Shown here: one piece after another, positions 1-8,388 of the stretch
How the letters are laid out: every line of letters begins with the position of its first letter
Numbering within the stretch: position 1 is the first letter of the stretch
Source of the DNA: Myxococcus hansupus
GTDB lineage: Bacteria; Myxococcota; Myxococcia; Myxococcales; Myxococcaceae
DNA length: 64,000 nt
NCBI RefSeq assembly: GCF_000280925.3
Contig: NZ_CP012109.1
Span: 4,918,501 to 4,982,500, forward strand
Direction of reading: 5' to 3'
Translations under genes and position numbers: made by a program
The notes under the pieces: model-generated
Told to the model about the DNA's origin: nothing
The model's database searches: none
The model's input: the letters and a program-made list of their open reading frames with translations, nothing else

Positions 1-1438
1 AGGGCACCACCGCGGCGGCCCCCACGACACACCCCAGCAACTGCGCCAGGAAGACGCGGCGGGGATGGGCACCCAGCAGGTGGCCCGTCTTCGCGTCGCT
101 GAGGAGGTCCGCCGCGGAGGACGCCGCGTTGACGGTGATGCCCGCGGTGGCGAGGTTCGCCTCCACGTTGCGCGGCAACAGCACGCCGTAGGTCATCTGC
201 GTCAACTGCTGCAACGGCCCCGCCGGCGTCACGTCCGTCTCCCCCGTGACGCGACAGGCGATGATGCACAACACGAACGACAACGCCACGGCGAGCGCGG
301 CGTGCGGCAAGGGCACGCCGAAGCCCACTTTCGCCACCGCGAGCGTGGCGGGCGTCAGGACGATGAGCCCCGCGAGCAGCCAACGCCCTGGCACCTGCAA
401 CGCCTCCACCGGATGCGCGGACGCGGCGCGGCGCTGAAACAAGCCCTTGAGCGCCCGGCCCAACACGCGCCCCTCCAGGGCGAAGTGCAGCAGCGACGCG
501 GTGGTCAACGCCGCGGTCCCCGGCCAGAGGCTCCACTCGAGGAAGTCCCCATCCGGCGGAACCAGGCCAGCGCCGAAGACGCGCGGCGCCACGACGCCGT
601 GAATGAGCAACGCGCCCAGGAAGCAGGACGCCGTGAGGCGCAGCCCCAGCAGAGCGCCCGCGCCCAGGGGAAGCATGCTCGTCTCGACGCCGAAGCCCAG
701 ACGCTCCAGCGACAGGCCTCCCAATGTCCCCGGAAACGGAAACACGTAGGCCAAGCGGCCCAACCCATCCCGTGCCAGCGTGAGGAGCGCGGCGATACCG
801 CCGCCCACGCCCAACATCGACAACCGGGGACGGGCAGCGTCACCCGCGGTGTGCAAGGCGCGAATGGTCGCCGCGGAGGCAGTGCCCGTGGCGAACGGGA
901 GCTGCTCGTGGTCCACGAACTTGCGCTTGAGGGGCACCGCGAAGAACACGCCCAACGCGGACAGAAGAAAGGTCCACGCCAGCAGCGCCCACCCCGGAGG
1001 ATGACTCCCCGTCGTCAGCAGCCACGCCCCTTGCACGGACACCAGGGCGCCGCCCGTCGCATACCCCGCGGATGACGCCACGGCCTGCGCGGAGCACGTC
1101 TCCAGCGGCGACAGCGGCGTGCCCGCCACACCCGGCGCCATGCGCCGGAACGCGCCATGCGTGGCGTGCGCGAGCAGCGCGGCGGTGATGGCCACCGGGA
1201 ACACCACGGTCATCTTCAGGCCCGCGTAGAGGTTGGTCGCACAGGTGACGATGCCAATGACACTGCCCAGCAACACGGCACGCAGCGTGAGCTGGGGCAT
1301 CCGATCGCCCTGGAAGACCTCGCGCAGCCAGTAGGTGTCCAGGGCCTCGGGAGATTCACCCGGAATCCGCAGCAGCGTCAGCGGAGCCTGCGGCGGCGCC
1401 ACTTCCTGGGAGTCAGTGTGGGGAACGGGCTGGGACAT
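1..1438 (-). CDS. OPT family oligopeptide transporter, C-terminus cut by window edge
   Basis: Reading the minus strand from ATG at 1438 gives an open frame of about 479 residues that runs off the window without a stop. After a short polar N-terminus (through about residue 45) it is almost entirely hydrophobic, with many membrane segments and a family-like core (for example GLKMTVVFPVAITAALL, then PVEALQVPGRWLLAGLIVL). This fits the OPT family, which imports oligopeptides or metal-siderophore chelates by proton symport across the inner membrane. It starts 15 bp after the stop of the MerR regulator gene, so the two are probably one operon under that regulator. The substrate cannot be told from sequence. 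Confidence 0.85.
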   Translation of the reverse strand, partial: MSQPVPHTDSQEVAPPQAPLTLLRIPGESPEALDTYWLREVFQGDRMPQLTLRAVLLGSVIGIVTCATNLYAGLKMTVVFPVAITAALLAHATHGAFRRMAPGVAGTPLSPLETCSAQAVASSAGYATGGALVSVQGAWLLTTGSHPPGWALLAWTFLLSALGVFFAVPLKRKFVDHEQLPFATGTASAATIRALHTAGDAARPRLSMLGVGGGIAALLTLARDGLGRLAYVFPFPGTLGGLSLERLGFGVETSMLPLGAGALLGLRLTASCFLGALLIHGVVAPRVFGAGLVPPDGDFLEWSLWPGTAALTTASLLHFALEGRVLGRALKGLFQRRAASAHPVEALQVPGRWLLAGLIVLTPATLAVAKVGFGVPLPHAALAVALSFVLCIIACRVTGETDVTPAGPLQQLTQMTYGVLLPRNVEANLATAGITVNAASSAADLLSDAKTGHLLGAHPRRVFLAQLLGCVVGAAAVVP

Positions 1439-1453
1439 GGGGCGCCCATCCTT

Positions 1454-2260
1454 TCACCCCCCGGCCCCGTGGGACGAGCCCCCTCCTCCACTCGCCGTCG
1501 CGTCGCTGCCCAGGCGTTGAACGCCGAGGAGGAGCAGATACCGGTCCGAGACACCGGGCAGGTAGCGCTCCAGGTGCAACCCATCCGGACGGAAGCCCAG
1601 CTCCGCCAGGAAGCGGAACACGCGGTGGGCGGCGGGCTCATCACGCACGGCGCATTCCAGTGTGGCGAAGAGTGAAGGTGGAACCTCCTGCCCACGGCAC
1701 CCCGGAGGCAAACGTCGGCGAGGCTTGATGCGGAATCCGACCTCCCCCAGAAGCCGCCCCGCCTCGATGTCGAGCGTGCGGACATACCCACTGGTGAGGA
1801 CGGGGATGCCCCGCCGCTCCAACGCCTTCTTCCCGGCGGGAACGGCCGCGCGAAACGCCAGGGGCCCTGGCGGCGCCGAGGCGGGGAACCATACGAGCAA
1901 GGAGGGCTCACTCCAGTGCTCCAAGTGGACCCGAGGTCCCGAAGTCGTTCCAAGTCCACGCAGGTACTGGTCCGCGAGCTGGAGCGAGAGCAGACGCGCC
2001 GAGAGGTCCTGCCGCCAGGCCGTGAGCATCGACTCACGTGTCCGCGCGTCACGGCGGAGGAACTCTCGAATGGCGGAGAGGGAGATGCCCGCCGCGCGCA
2101 GGCTGCTGATGAAGCGGGCCTCCGCGACCTGTTCCGGCGCATAGGCGCGGTAGCCATTCTCCCTCCGGGCAGCGGGGAGCAGGAGCCCTCGTCGCTCGTA
2201 GAAACGCAGGGCGCTCGCGGGCAAACCACAACGGTCCGCGAACTGCGAAATCGTCAGCAT
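1454..2260 (-). CDS. MerR family transcriptional regulator with GyrI-like effector domain
   Basis: A 268-residue protein. Residues 1-70 form a MerR winged helix (starts MLTISQFADRCGLPASALRF, then FYERRGLL and NGYRAY), followed by a helical linker (about 75-130) and a C-terminal half that resembles GyrI-like small-molecule binding domains (a 20-stranded BmrR-like layout). I start at ATG 2260 because it begins exactly at the HTH; the open frame extends upstream to 2512 but that extension overlaps the divergent gene and has no MerR character. It precedes the OPT transporter by 15 bp and is divergent from another GyrI-like protein, so it probably senses a hydrophobic or peptide ligand and controls both sides through the dyad at 2274-2298. 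Confidence 0.85.
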   Translation of the reverse strand: MLTISQFADRCGLPASALRFYERRGLLLPAARRENGYRAYAPEQVAEARFISSLRAAGISLSAIREFLRRDARTRESMLTAWRQDLSARLLSLQLADQYLRGLGTTSGPRVHLEHWSEPSLLVWFPASAPPGPLAFRAAVPAGKKALERRGIPVLTSGYVRTLDIEAGRLLGEVGFRIKPRRRLPPGCRGQEVPPSLFATLECAVRDEPAAHRVFRFLAELGFRPDGLHLERYLPGVSDRYLLLLGVQRLGSDATASGGGGSSHGAGG

Positions 2261-2273
2261 GCGGAGACTTTCG

Positions 2274-2298
2274 CCTTGAGGTTGAACCTGCTTCAAGG
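2274..2298. promoter_or_regulatory. MerR-type operator dyad in divergent promoter
   Basis: The 55 bp between the two divergent start codons contain a dyad with half-sites CCTTGA (2274-2279) and TCAAGG (2293-2298), with further internal symmetry (GTTGAAC) around base 2286. Long, centrally spaced dyads with CCTTGA/TCAAGG-like ends are typical of MerR-family operators, which sit in an over-long promoter spacer. Either direction would give a very short leader. The dyad is seen; its binding by the adjacent regulator is inferred. Confidence 0.65.
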
Positions 2299-2315
2299 TG
2301 CAGGGTGCGAGGACC

Positions 2316-2804
2316 ATGAACGTTTCCGTCGTCGCCCCAGGCGCAATCCAGTTGGTGGGCATCAAGGTGGTGGGCCGGCGCAGCGAGCTGAGCCACCGCG
2401 TTCCCCTGGCCTGGCTCGAGCTGCTCTCTCGGCTGGACAGCATCCCCGGCGTCGTCGACCGCGACGTGTTCCATGGCTGCGTGCCCGGGAGCGACCACGC
2501 CCAGGAGGACACCGACCCCGTCTACCAGTACTGGGTCACCACCGCAGTGCGCGCCGTGGCGGCACTTCCCGACGGACTGAAAGCGCTGGCGGTACCCGCG
2601 CGCACCTATGCCCTGACACCCGTGCAAGGCGGCGCGGAGGCCATCGACGCCGCGTATGTCCAGGTGGCGCAGTGGCTCGACGCCCAGGGTCGCCGCTCGG
2701 ATGCGGAGTCGTTCGTCCTGGAGCGGTACGACCAGCGCCGGCAGCGGGTGACGCCGCCCTATGAGCGCTTCGACTACGACCTGCTCACGCCCCTGTGCCC
2801 CTGA
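2316..2804 (+). CDS. Stand-alone GyrI-like effector-binding domain protein
   Basis: A 162-residue protein (MNVSVVAPGAIQLVGIKVVG...) with the beta-strand start, PVYQYWVTTAV segment and final DYDLLTPL typical of AraC-type effector-binding/GyrI-like (SHOC) domains that bind small hydrophobic ligands. It has no DNA-binding domain. I choose ATG 2316 because GCGAGG lies just upstream; an in-frame GTG at 2298 is inside the dyad. Divergent from the MerR/OPT pair. Such single-domain proteins may sequester or hydrolyse ligands; which applies here is unknown. Confidence 0.75.
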   Translation: MNVSVVAPGAIQLVGIKVVGRRSELSHRVPLAWLELLSRLDSIPGVVDRDVFHGCVPGSDHAQEDTDPVYQYWVTTAVRAVAALPDGLKALAVPARTYALTPVQGGAEAIDAAYVQVAQWLDAQGRRSDAESFVLERYDQRRQRVTPPYERFDYDLLTPLCP

Positions 2805-2823
2805 GCGCGGCAGGCGGCACGCG

Positions 2824-3807
2824 TCACGCCGGGCGAACGGGCAGCACGTGGGCGAGCGTCTCCACCCGGGGCAACCCTTCCACCGCGCCGAGCTTCTCCA
2901 CGACCCGCGCCCCCACCTCGCACGCGAAACGCGCCAACGCCGTCAGCTCGTCGGCCGAGGCGCCCCGCAGCGCCTCCGTGTTGCCGTACCAATGAACCAG
3001 CCCGTGCAGGAATCCGGCGACGAAGCCGTCGCCCGCGCCCGTGGTGTCCATCACCGGAACCTGGGGCGCGGGAACGTGGTGCCGCTCCCCCTTCCACAGC
3101 AGCACCGCGCCGCGCGCGCCCAGGGTCACCACGGGCAGCAGCACCCCCATCTCCGCCAGCCGCGCCAGCGCCTCTTCGGGAACCTCGGTGCCGGTGACGA
3201 AGCCAATCTCCTCCTCGGAGAGCTTCACCACCGTGCACAGCGGCAGCATCCGCGCCAGCAGCCCCTTCAGCTCGGACGTGTCCTCCCAGGCGTGGAGGCG
3301 CAGGTTGGGGTCGCAGCTCACGATGCGGCCCGCGTCGCGAGCCAGGCCCAGAATCCGCACCGCCGCCTCGCGCGCCTCCTGCCACTGCAGCGAGTTGGAG
3401 CCACAGTGGACCGCCTTCGCGCCCTGGACGAACGCCGCGTCCACGTCCGCCTGCCCCAGCAGGAACTCCGCCGAGCGCGTCCGGAAGAAGGTGAAGGAGC
3501 GCTCGCCCTTCGCGTCGAGCGAGATGAACACCAGCCCCGTGCGCGCCTCGGCCGTCTGGCGCAGGTGACTGACATCCACGCCCTCGGCAGCCAGCCGCTC
3601 GCGCAGGAAGTGCCCGAACTCGTCGGCGCCCACCACGCCCAACATCGCGGGACGCAGCCCCAGCCGCGCCAGGCCCACGGCGACATTCGCCGGAGAGCCG
3701 CCCGAGCACGGGTGCCACGCGGACACGTCACGCACCCGCTGCCCTGGGGCCGCCGGAAGGAAATCCACCAACGTCTCGCCAAAGCACACGACGTCCAGCG
3801 GCGGCAT
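2824..3807 (-). CDS. PfkB family carbohydrate kinase (fructokinase-like)
   Basis: A 327-residue cytoplasmic sugar kinase. The first signature is GETLVDFLP (10-18) and the glycine-rich GGSPANVAVGLARLG (36-50); the second is DTTGAGDGFVAGF (254-266), with Asp260 as catalytic base and the anion hole at GAGD. The family phosphorylates sugars or nucleosides with ATP; the sequence is closest in style to bacterial fructokinases and 2-keto-3-deoxygluconate kinases, but substrate is not determinable here. The start at 3807 is preceded by GAGGGG; a longer frame upstream runs into recO and has no kinase character. Located 31 bp after recO, same strand. Confidence 0.88.
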   Translation of the reverse strand: MPPLDVVCFGETLVDFLPAAPGQRVRDVSAWHPCSGGSPANVAVGLARLGLRPAMLGVVGADEFGHFLRERLAAEGVDVSHLRQTAEARTGLVFISLDAKGERSFTFFRTRSAEFLLGQADVDAAFVQGAKAVHCGSNSLQWQEAREAAVRILGLARDAGRIVSCDPNLRLHAWEDTSELKGLLARMLPLCTVVKLSEEEIGFVTGTEVPEEALARLAEMGVLLPVVTLGARGAVLLWKGERHHVPAPQVPVMDTTGAGDGFVAGFLHGLVHWYGNTEALRGASADELTALARFACEVGARVVEKLGAVEGLPRVETLAHVLPVRPA

Positions 3808-3838
3808 GAGCCCCTCGCTCTCGACCTGCGTCAATCCG

Positions 3839-4573
3839 TCAGTCCAGGCCCACCTGGGCCATGAAGTCCACGCTCTTGAGCCGGCGGCCCAGATGGTGCG
3901 AGATGAAGACGTTGAGCAGTCCTCGCGCCCGAGCCCGCAGCTCCGGGGACAGCGGCGTCCGCGCCCCCTCCTGCAACGCGCGCAGGCCCGCGAGCAGGTT
4001 CGCCGGCACCGCCACGGACTCCCGCGCGCGGGCACCACACGGCTCGCACACCGCGCCGCCGTGCGCCTGGTCGAAGCGCGGTCGCTCTCCGGGCATGCCT
4101 CCGCACAACGAGCACGAATCGAAGCGCGGCATCAAACCCGCGTGCGCCAGCGCGGACAGCTCGAAGGCCAGCAGCGACGTGGGCCCGGCCTCCTTCGCAT
4201 CCAGCCGCGTCAGGTAGGACTCGAGCAGGAAGAACAGCTCCGGCTGCGGCTCGTGGTCCCGCGTCAGCTCGCGGCACAGCTCCACCGCGTACAGCGCCCG
4301 GGCGATGAGGGACAGGTCCTCGCGCGCGGCGTAGTAGCCCGCGACGATGTCCGTGCCGTCCAGCCGCACGGTGCTGCCCCGCGTCTCCACGATGTGCACG
4401 CGCAGCCGCATGAACGGCTCCAGCGCCCCGGCGAAGCGCCGCTTGCTCTTGCGGGCCCCCGCGGCGAAGGCCGTCAGCTTGCCGTGCTCACGCGTCAGCA
4501 GCGTGACGAGCCGGTCGGACTCGCCGTAGTCCACCGAGGACAGCACGAGGGCTTCGTCGTCGTAGCGCTCCAT
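3839..4573 (-). CDS. recO: DNA repair protein RecO
   Basis: A 244-residue RecO, the mediator that anneals ssDNA and, with RecR, loads RecA at gaps in the RecFOR pathway. The N-terminal OB fold carries the typical ALVLSSVDYGESDRLVTLLT start and the basic GARKSKRRFAGALEPF segment (39-54). A zinc-binding module follows with Cys154, Cys157, Cys176 and Cys179 (CSLC...CEPC), then the helical C-terminus. Length is normal. It begins 9 bp after the stop of the RodZ-like gene, so it is probably cotranscribed. Confidence 0.95.
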   Translation of the reverse strand: MERYDDEALVLSSVDYGESDRLVTLLTREHGKLTAFAAGARKSKRRFAGALEPFMRLRVHIVETRGSTVRLDGTDIVAGYYAAREDLSLIARALYAVELCRELTRDHEPQPELFFLLESYLTRLDAKEAGPTSLLAFELSALAHAGLMPRFDSCSLCGGMPGERPRFDQAHGGAVCEPCGARARESVAVPANLLAGLRALQEGARTPLSPELRARARGLLNVFISHHLGRRLKSVDFMAQVGLD

Positions 4574-4582
4574 GGAGGTATT

Positions 4583-4969
4583 TCAACGCGCGAGCGGACT
4601 GGGAAGCTTTCCGCTCAGCACGAGGAACAGGTACACGCCCAGGAGGAGCGCCGCCAGCAGCACGGACAGCCCCACGTAGGCCCGCTTGCGCCGCTCCTGT
4701 TCGAGCTGCACGGGCGACGGCGCCGGGACGGACTTGTCCACCTCCTCGTAGCGCAGCACCGCCTCCTCGGGAGACATGCCGATGACCTGCGCGTACGCGC
4801 GGATGTAGTTCACCACGAAGATGCGCGAGGGCAGTCGTTCCACCTGACCGGCCTCGAGCGCGGTGATGAGCGTGGGAGGAATCTTCGTCTCCCGCGCGAC
4901 GTCGTCACGCGACAGTCCCCGCAGCTCGCGTTGCTGGCTCAAGTATTTGCCGAAGTCGACGTGGTCCAC
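4583..4969 (-). CDS. RodZ-like helix-turn-helix single-pass membrane protein
   Basis: A 128-residue protein with an N-terminal HTH_25/Xre-type domain (FGKYLSQQRELRGLSRDDVA, then ITALEAGQVERLP and VVNYIRAYAQVIGM), a basic stretch (EQERRKRAY) and one membrane segment near the C-terminus (about residues 100-122). This is the architecture of RodZ and related cytoskeleton-linked HTH membrane proteins, without RodZ's large periplasmic part. I chose GTG 4969 because TGGGGA precedes it; an in-frame TTG at 4987 would add six residues. It lies directly after tgl, whose stop is at 4992. Confidence 0.75.
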   Translation of the reverse strand: MDHVDFGKYLSQQRELRGLSRDDVARETKIPPTLITALEAGQVERLPSRIFVVNYIRAYAQVIGMSPEEAVLRYEEVDKSVPAPSPVQLEQERRKRAYVGLSVLLAALLLGVYLFLVLSGKLPSPLAR

Positions 4970-4991
4970 GGGTCCCCAGATACCCAACGCG

Positions 4992-5753
4992 CTAGAGCTT
5001 TTCCAGCAGCCTCCTGCAGTCGTCCTTCAACACCTGTTCACCAGCTTTCGCCTTGCTCTCGCAAGAGGCGAACGCGGCCCTCGCCGCATCGACCTGCCCC
5101 TGCTTGGCCTGGCAGACGCCCTCACGCAGGTACGCGTCGGCCACGTCCGGGCAGTTCTCCCGGTACAGCGTGTACTGGCGGCAGGCGTCGGCGGTGCGGC
5201 CCGTCTCGTCGTAGATGAGCCCCAGGTTCTTGTAACCCAAACAGAAATTGGGGTTCGTCGTCACCGCCGCCTTGATGCTCTCCACGCCGCGGTCCGTCTC
5301 GCCCTTCTTGTAGAGCGCCCAGCCCAGGTTGCCCTGCGCGATGAAGGGCGTCGGGTAGAGCATGTCGTTGAGGACGGTTTCGTAGAGTTTGATGGCCTCG
5401 TCGTAACGCCCCTGGTCCAGGTGGACGTTGGCCAGGTTGGTGCGCGCCTCGGAGAAGTCCGGGCGCACCTTCAGGGCCCGCTCGTAGTGCGTCACGGCCT
5501 CGTCCGGGCGGCGGAAGGCCAGGTGCAGCAGGACGCCCATGGCGTTGTTCGAGTCCGGGTAGTCCGGGTCGTTCTTCAGCGACTTCTGCAGCTCGCGCAA
5601 CGCGTCCTGGAGCTCCCCGGCCTGCTGCGCCTGGAGGGCCAGGTCATAGTGAATCTCCGCGCTCCGCCGCTCCTTCTCCGTGGGGGTGTGGGAGCAACCG
5701 GCGGACACCAGCAGCAGCGCGAGCGAACAGGACGCGGTGGAAAGGCGGAACAT
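4992..5753 (-). CDS. tgl: Tgl-like type IV pilus secretin-assembly lipoprotein (TPR)
   Basis: A 253-residue lipoprotein: signal peptide and lipobox ending LVSAGC with Cys20 as the lipidation site, then about six tetratricopeptide repeats from residue 35 to about 240 (for example IHYDLALQAQQAGELQDALR, PDYPDSNNAMGVLL, NFCLGYKNLGLIYDETGR). Length and repeat pattern match Myxococcus Tgl, the PilF/PilW-family outer-membrane lipoprotein needed to assemble the PilQ secretin for type IV pili and social motility. In M. xanthus it is known to be transferred between cells on contact. The identity rests on remembered family features; generic PilW-like TPR lipoprotein is the safe fallback. Confidence 0.82.
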   Translation of the reverse strand: MFRLSTASCSLALLLVSAGCSHTPTEKERRSAEIHYDLALQAQQAGELQDALRELQKSLKNDPDYPDSNNAMGVLLHLAFRRPDEAVTHYERALKVRPDFSEARTNLANVHLDQGRYDEAIKLYETVLNDMLYPTPFIAQGNLGWALYKKGETDRGVESIKAAVTTNPNFCLGYKNLGLIYDETGRTADACRQYTLYRENCPDVADAYLREGVCQAKQGQVDAARAAFASCESKAKAGEQVLKDDCRRLLEKL

Positions 5754-5791
5754 GGGGGGCGGCTCTTGGGCGGGGGTGAGGGGGGCGGAAC

Positions 5792-6259
5792 TCAGAAGGC
5801 GGCCAGGAAGCGGCCCAGGGTGGTGGTGACGTTCTTCTTCTCCTCGGCGCGGGCCACCACGGCGGGCACGAGCTTCGGGTCCTTGAAGAACACCGGCAGC
5901 GTCTTGAGCATCTCGTCCTGCTGGCCCGCGTCCAGCGCGCGCCAGTTGGCATCATCCATCATGAAGCCGAGCGACTCCACGAAGGCCAGCGCGTCCCCTT
6001 CATCGTCCCGGTACTCGTCCCCGGACATATTGCGCCGGCCGGACAGGTACACCGCGCAGTCCGCGGCCTCCGCCAGGTACAGGTAGACGAAGACGGCCGC
6101 GGCCCCCTGCCCTCCCCGGATGCCCACGACGAAGGCCTGCGCCGGTCCGGCCTGCTTGCCCGGAATGGCCACGTGCGGCGTGTTGAGGGAGGTGTGCAGC
6201 GCCAGGACCTGCTCCCGCGTGGCGGGCAGCCCCCGGTAGCGCTCGTCGAGGTTGAACAC
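5792..6259 (-). CDS. Conserved uncharacterised protein upstream of tgl
   Basis: A 155-residue soluble protein beginning at GTG 6259 with GGAGACG upstream. No signal peptide, membrane segment or known catalytic motif is visible. It contains a glycine/alanine-rich hydrophobic stretch (FVVGIRGGQGAAAVFVYLYL, about 44-63) and a C-terminal half rich in acidic and aromatic residues (DDANWRALDAGQQDEMLKTL). It precedes tgl by 38 bp on the same strand and probably shares its transcript, so a role in motility or pilus assembly is possible but unproven. Confidence 0.7.
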   Translation of the reverse strand: MFNLDERYRGLPATREQVLALHTSLNTPHVAIPGKQAGPAQAFVVGIRGGQGAAAVFVYLYLAEAADCAVYLSGRRNMSGDEYRDDEGDALAFVESLGFMMDDANWRALDAGQQDEMLKTLPVFFKDPKLVPAVVARAEEKKNVTTTLGRFLAAF

Positions 6260-6291
6260 GGTCGTCTCCGTTACCCGAAAACCCGCACCCG

Positions 6292-6996
6292 TCAGCGCGT
6301 GGTGAGGGTGAACTCCTGCGTGGCGTCCTGCGTGTCCGCCGCCGTCTTCTGGAAGCGGATGAGGGGGTTGTCGATCATCACGTTGCCGCCGCCCTCATTT
6401 CCCTCGCCAATGATGACCCGAAACACGTGTCCAGGCGAACTGCTGCGCGCATCCGCCGCCAGGCCCTTCCGGGCGATGAACGTCACCGTGTTCGCCCCGG
6501 GCTGGAGACTCCGGGTGATCTCCGTCACCACCTGGTCCTCGTTGCCGCGCAGCTTCCGCAGCCACTTGGAGTTGATGAACACGTCGATGTCGTACCCCGT
6601 CATCCCCGGTACCGGCTGCTCCGTCACCAGCCAGTACCGCTGGGTGAGGCGCCCGGGCGCGGCGGCCTGCGGGGGCGCCGACGGGGGCTTGGCCGCAGGC
6701 GCCGCGGGGGCCGCCCCTGGCGCAGGGGTGCCGGGCGCCGTCGGCGTCTGGGCCGTGGGCGCGCTCGGAGCCGGCGCTGACGGGGGCGTCACCGTGGTCA
6801 CCCGCGCCGCGTAGCCCGGGGCGTCGATGTGCACGTTGCCCGACTCGTCGATGCGGACGGTGGCCTTCTCGAACCGCTGGTTGGTGACGCCGTCAATCTT
6901 GACGCCGTTGAGGAAGACGGAACCAGCGTGCGCCCCGAAGGGGGCCAGCGCCAGCGCGGCCGCGGCCAGGGCGGAGGTGAACAGGGGCTTCTTCAT
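6292..6996 (-). CDS. Exported protein with Ala/Pro linker, unknown function
   Basis: A 234-residue protein with a clear signal peptide (MKKPLFTSALAAAALALAPFGAHA, cleavage after AHA). A small N-terminal beta domain (SVFLNGVKIDGVTNQRFEKA) is joined by a low-complexity Ala/Pro/Thr linker (about 70-115) to a C-terminal beta-rich domain (RYWLVTEQPVPGMTGYDIDV to the end). The layout suggests a periplasmic or surface binding protein whose two domains are spaced by the linker. It is the first of the run toward tgl. I do not recognise the family. Confidence 0.75.
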   Translation of the reverse strand: MKKPLFTSALAAAALALAPFGAHAGSVFLNGVKIDGVTNQRFEKATVRIDESGNVHIDAPGYAARVTTVTPPSAPAPSAPTAQTPTAPGTPAPGAAPAAPAAKPPSAPPQAAAPGRLTQRYWLVTEQPVPGMTGYDIDVFINSKWLRKLRGNEDQVVTEITRSLQPGANTVTFIARKGLAADARSSSPGHVFRVIIGEGNEGGGNVMIDNPLIRFQKTAADTQDATQEFTLTTR

Positions 6997-7126
6997 GGCG
7001 GGTCACTCCTGGGAATCTTCAACAGTCCCGGGCACTTGGAACGCTTAGCGCACCCGGCGGGACGGAACAAGGTGCGCGTGCACCCCGCTTGGAGCGGCCC
7101 AGCCGCCTGGAGATTCACCTGCCCGC

Positions 7127-7867
7127 TCAGGGCATGGGTTCGGGGGGCACTTCGCGCTGGGCCAGCGCCCAATCGCCGCCCAGGCCGTGGCCCTCGCGGA
7201 AGCGCTTGAAGTCCCTGCGCACCGCGCGCGGATAGCGGCGGAAACGGTCCAGCTCGCCCTGCTTGATGGCGTTGCGGATGCGGGTGGGGCCGGCGTTGTA
7301 GGCCATCAAGGCCAGGTCCAGGTCCCCACCGAAGCGCTCCTGCAGCGAGCGCAGATACCGGATGCCCAACCGCACGCAGAGCGCGGGGTCGGCCGTCACT
7401 TCCTCGCGGGACAGGCGCAGGCCTTCCTTCTCCGCCAGGAAGTGGAGCGTGCTGGGCTTGATTTGCATCAGCCCCCGCGCGCCCTTCACGGACACGGCCT
7501 CCTCCGTGAAGTCGGACTCCACGTCGATGATGGCCAGGATCAGCAGCGGATCATACGCGAGCCGCCCGGCCTCCTCCGCGATGGCCTGGATGAGCTGCCG
7601 GCGCAGCGTGAGCCCCAGGTCCGGGGCACGCCGCGCCAGCACCGCGTCGATGAGGGACGCCTCGGGCGAAATGACTTCCGCGGCCACCACGCCGGGCACG
7701 ACGGGCTGCACCGGACGCTCCTCCAGCAGCGGCACCAGCCGTGCGGACACGACGAGCGCCGCCCCCGCGAGGAGCGGAAGCCGGGAACAACCCGAACTGA
7801 AGGCGTGGAGACGTTCGAAGAGCCGCGAACCGAAGGACCTCCCGCCCGTGGGGGCGGGAGACTTCAC
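7127..7867 (-). CDS. Lytic transglycosylase (SLT domain), membrane-anchored
   Basis: A 246-residue protein starting at GTG 7867, with one N-terminal hydrophobic segment (about 29-48) and a C-terminal SLT/goose-lysozyme-like domain. The catalytic glutamate is Glu117 in IIDVESDF, followed by GARGLMQIKP (129-138) and MAYNAGPTRI. The family cleaves the MurNAc-GlcNAc bond of peptidoglycan to give 1,6-anhydroMurNAc ends. The start codon overlaps the stop of the upstream phasin-like gene (GTGA, bases 7864-7867), so the two are translationally coupled. An in-frame extension upstream of this codon lies inside that gene and is rejected. Confidence 0.87.
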   Translation of the reverse strand: MKSPAPTGGRSFGSRLFERLHAFSSGCSRLPLLAGAALVVSARLVPLLEERPVQPVVPGVVAAEVISPEASLIDAVLARRAPDLGLTLRRQLIQAIAEEAGRLAYDPLLILAIIDVESDFTEEAVSVKGARGLMQIKPSTLHFLAEKEGLRLSREEVTADPALCVRLGIRYLRSLQERFGGDLDLALMAYNAGPTRIRNAIKQGELDRFRRYPRAVRRDFKRFREGHGLGGDWALAQREVPPEPMP

Positions 7868-8214
7868 TTGGGCTGCTCCAGGTTCTGGATGCGCTCGGCC
7901 AGCTTGGAGAGCCGGGCGTCGAAAGCCGACAGCTCCTCGCGGCGGGGCAGCTTCATCCGAGACAGCGTCTGGCGCACACGCTCTTCCACGTTGTGCTCCA
8001 GGTCCTTGCGGTGCCCGGCCAGCCGTTCGGTGAACTCGCGGGCCTGGCGCCGGACCTCGTCCTGGCTCCAACCGGCCACGGTGGCCACCTTCTGCACCGC
8101 GCGGGAGGCCTCTTCTTCAGCCGTGTTCACCGCCAGCAGGGCCTGGCTCCAGAGACGCTCGAACGTCTCCGCGACGGGATGCTTCTCTCGGGGGGCCTCG
8201 GGATTGTTGTCCAT
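7864..8214 (-). CDS. Phasin-family-like helical protein
   Basis: A 116-residue, fully helical, highly charged protein (ETFERLWSQALLAVNTAEEEA, then VGWSQDEVRRQAREFTERLAG split around residue 50) with the amphipathic pattern of polyhydroxyalkanoate granule-associated phasins (PhaI/PhaF type) and a C-terminal coiled coil (ELSAFDARLSKLAERIQNLE). It has no signal peptide. Its stop overlaps the start of the lytic transglycosylase gene. A granule or scaffold role is inferred from composition only. Confidence 0.7.
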   Translation of the reverse strand: MDNNPEAPREKHPVAETFERLWSQALLAVNTAEEEASRAVQKVATVAGWSQDEVRRQAREFTERLAGHRKDLEHNVEERVRQTLSRMKLPRREELSAFDARLSKLAERIQNLEQPK

Positions 8215-8388
8215 GGGGTCTCTCCGGGAGGTGTACGGACCGGACGTTGGTGCCCGAACCGGTCGGGGGGAACGGCCGAAATAAGCACACCCCCGCTGTG
8301 AAGGAAACGACGGTGATGTACCTCTCCCTTCCCTTTTTCACTCCAGGAAAGAGAGAGGCACGACGCTCCGTCGAAGTCCCGCGGGAAT

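Noticed and set aside
65..1075. A 336-residue plus-strand ORF at the window start
   Set aside because: Its minus-strand complement is a coherent multi-span OPT transporter.
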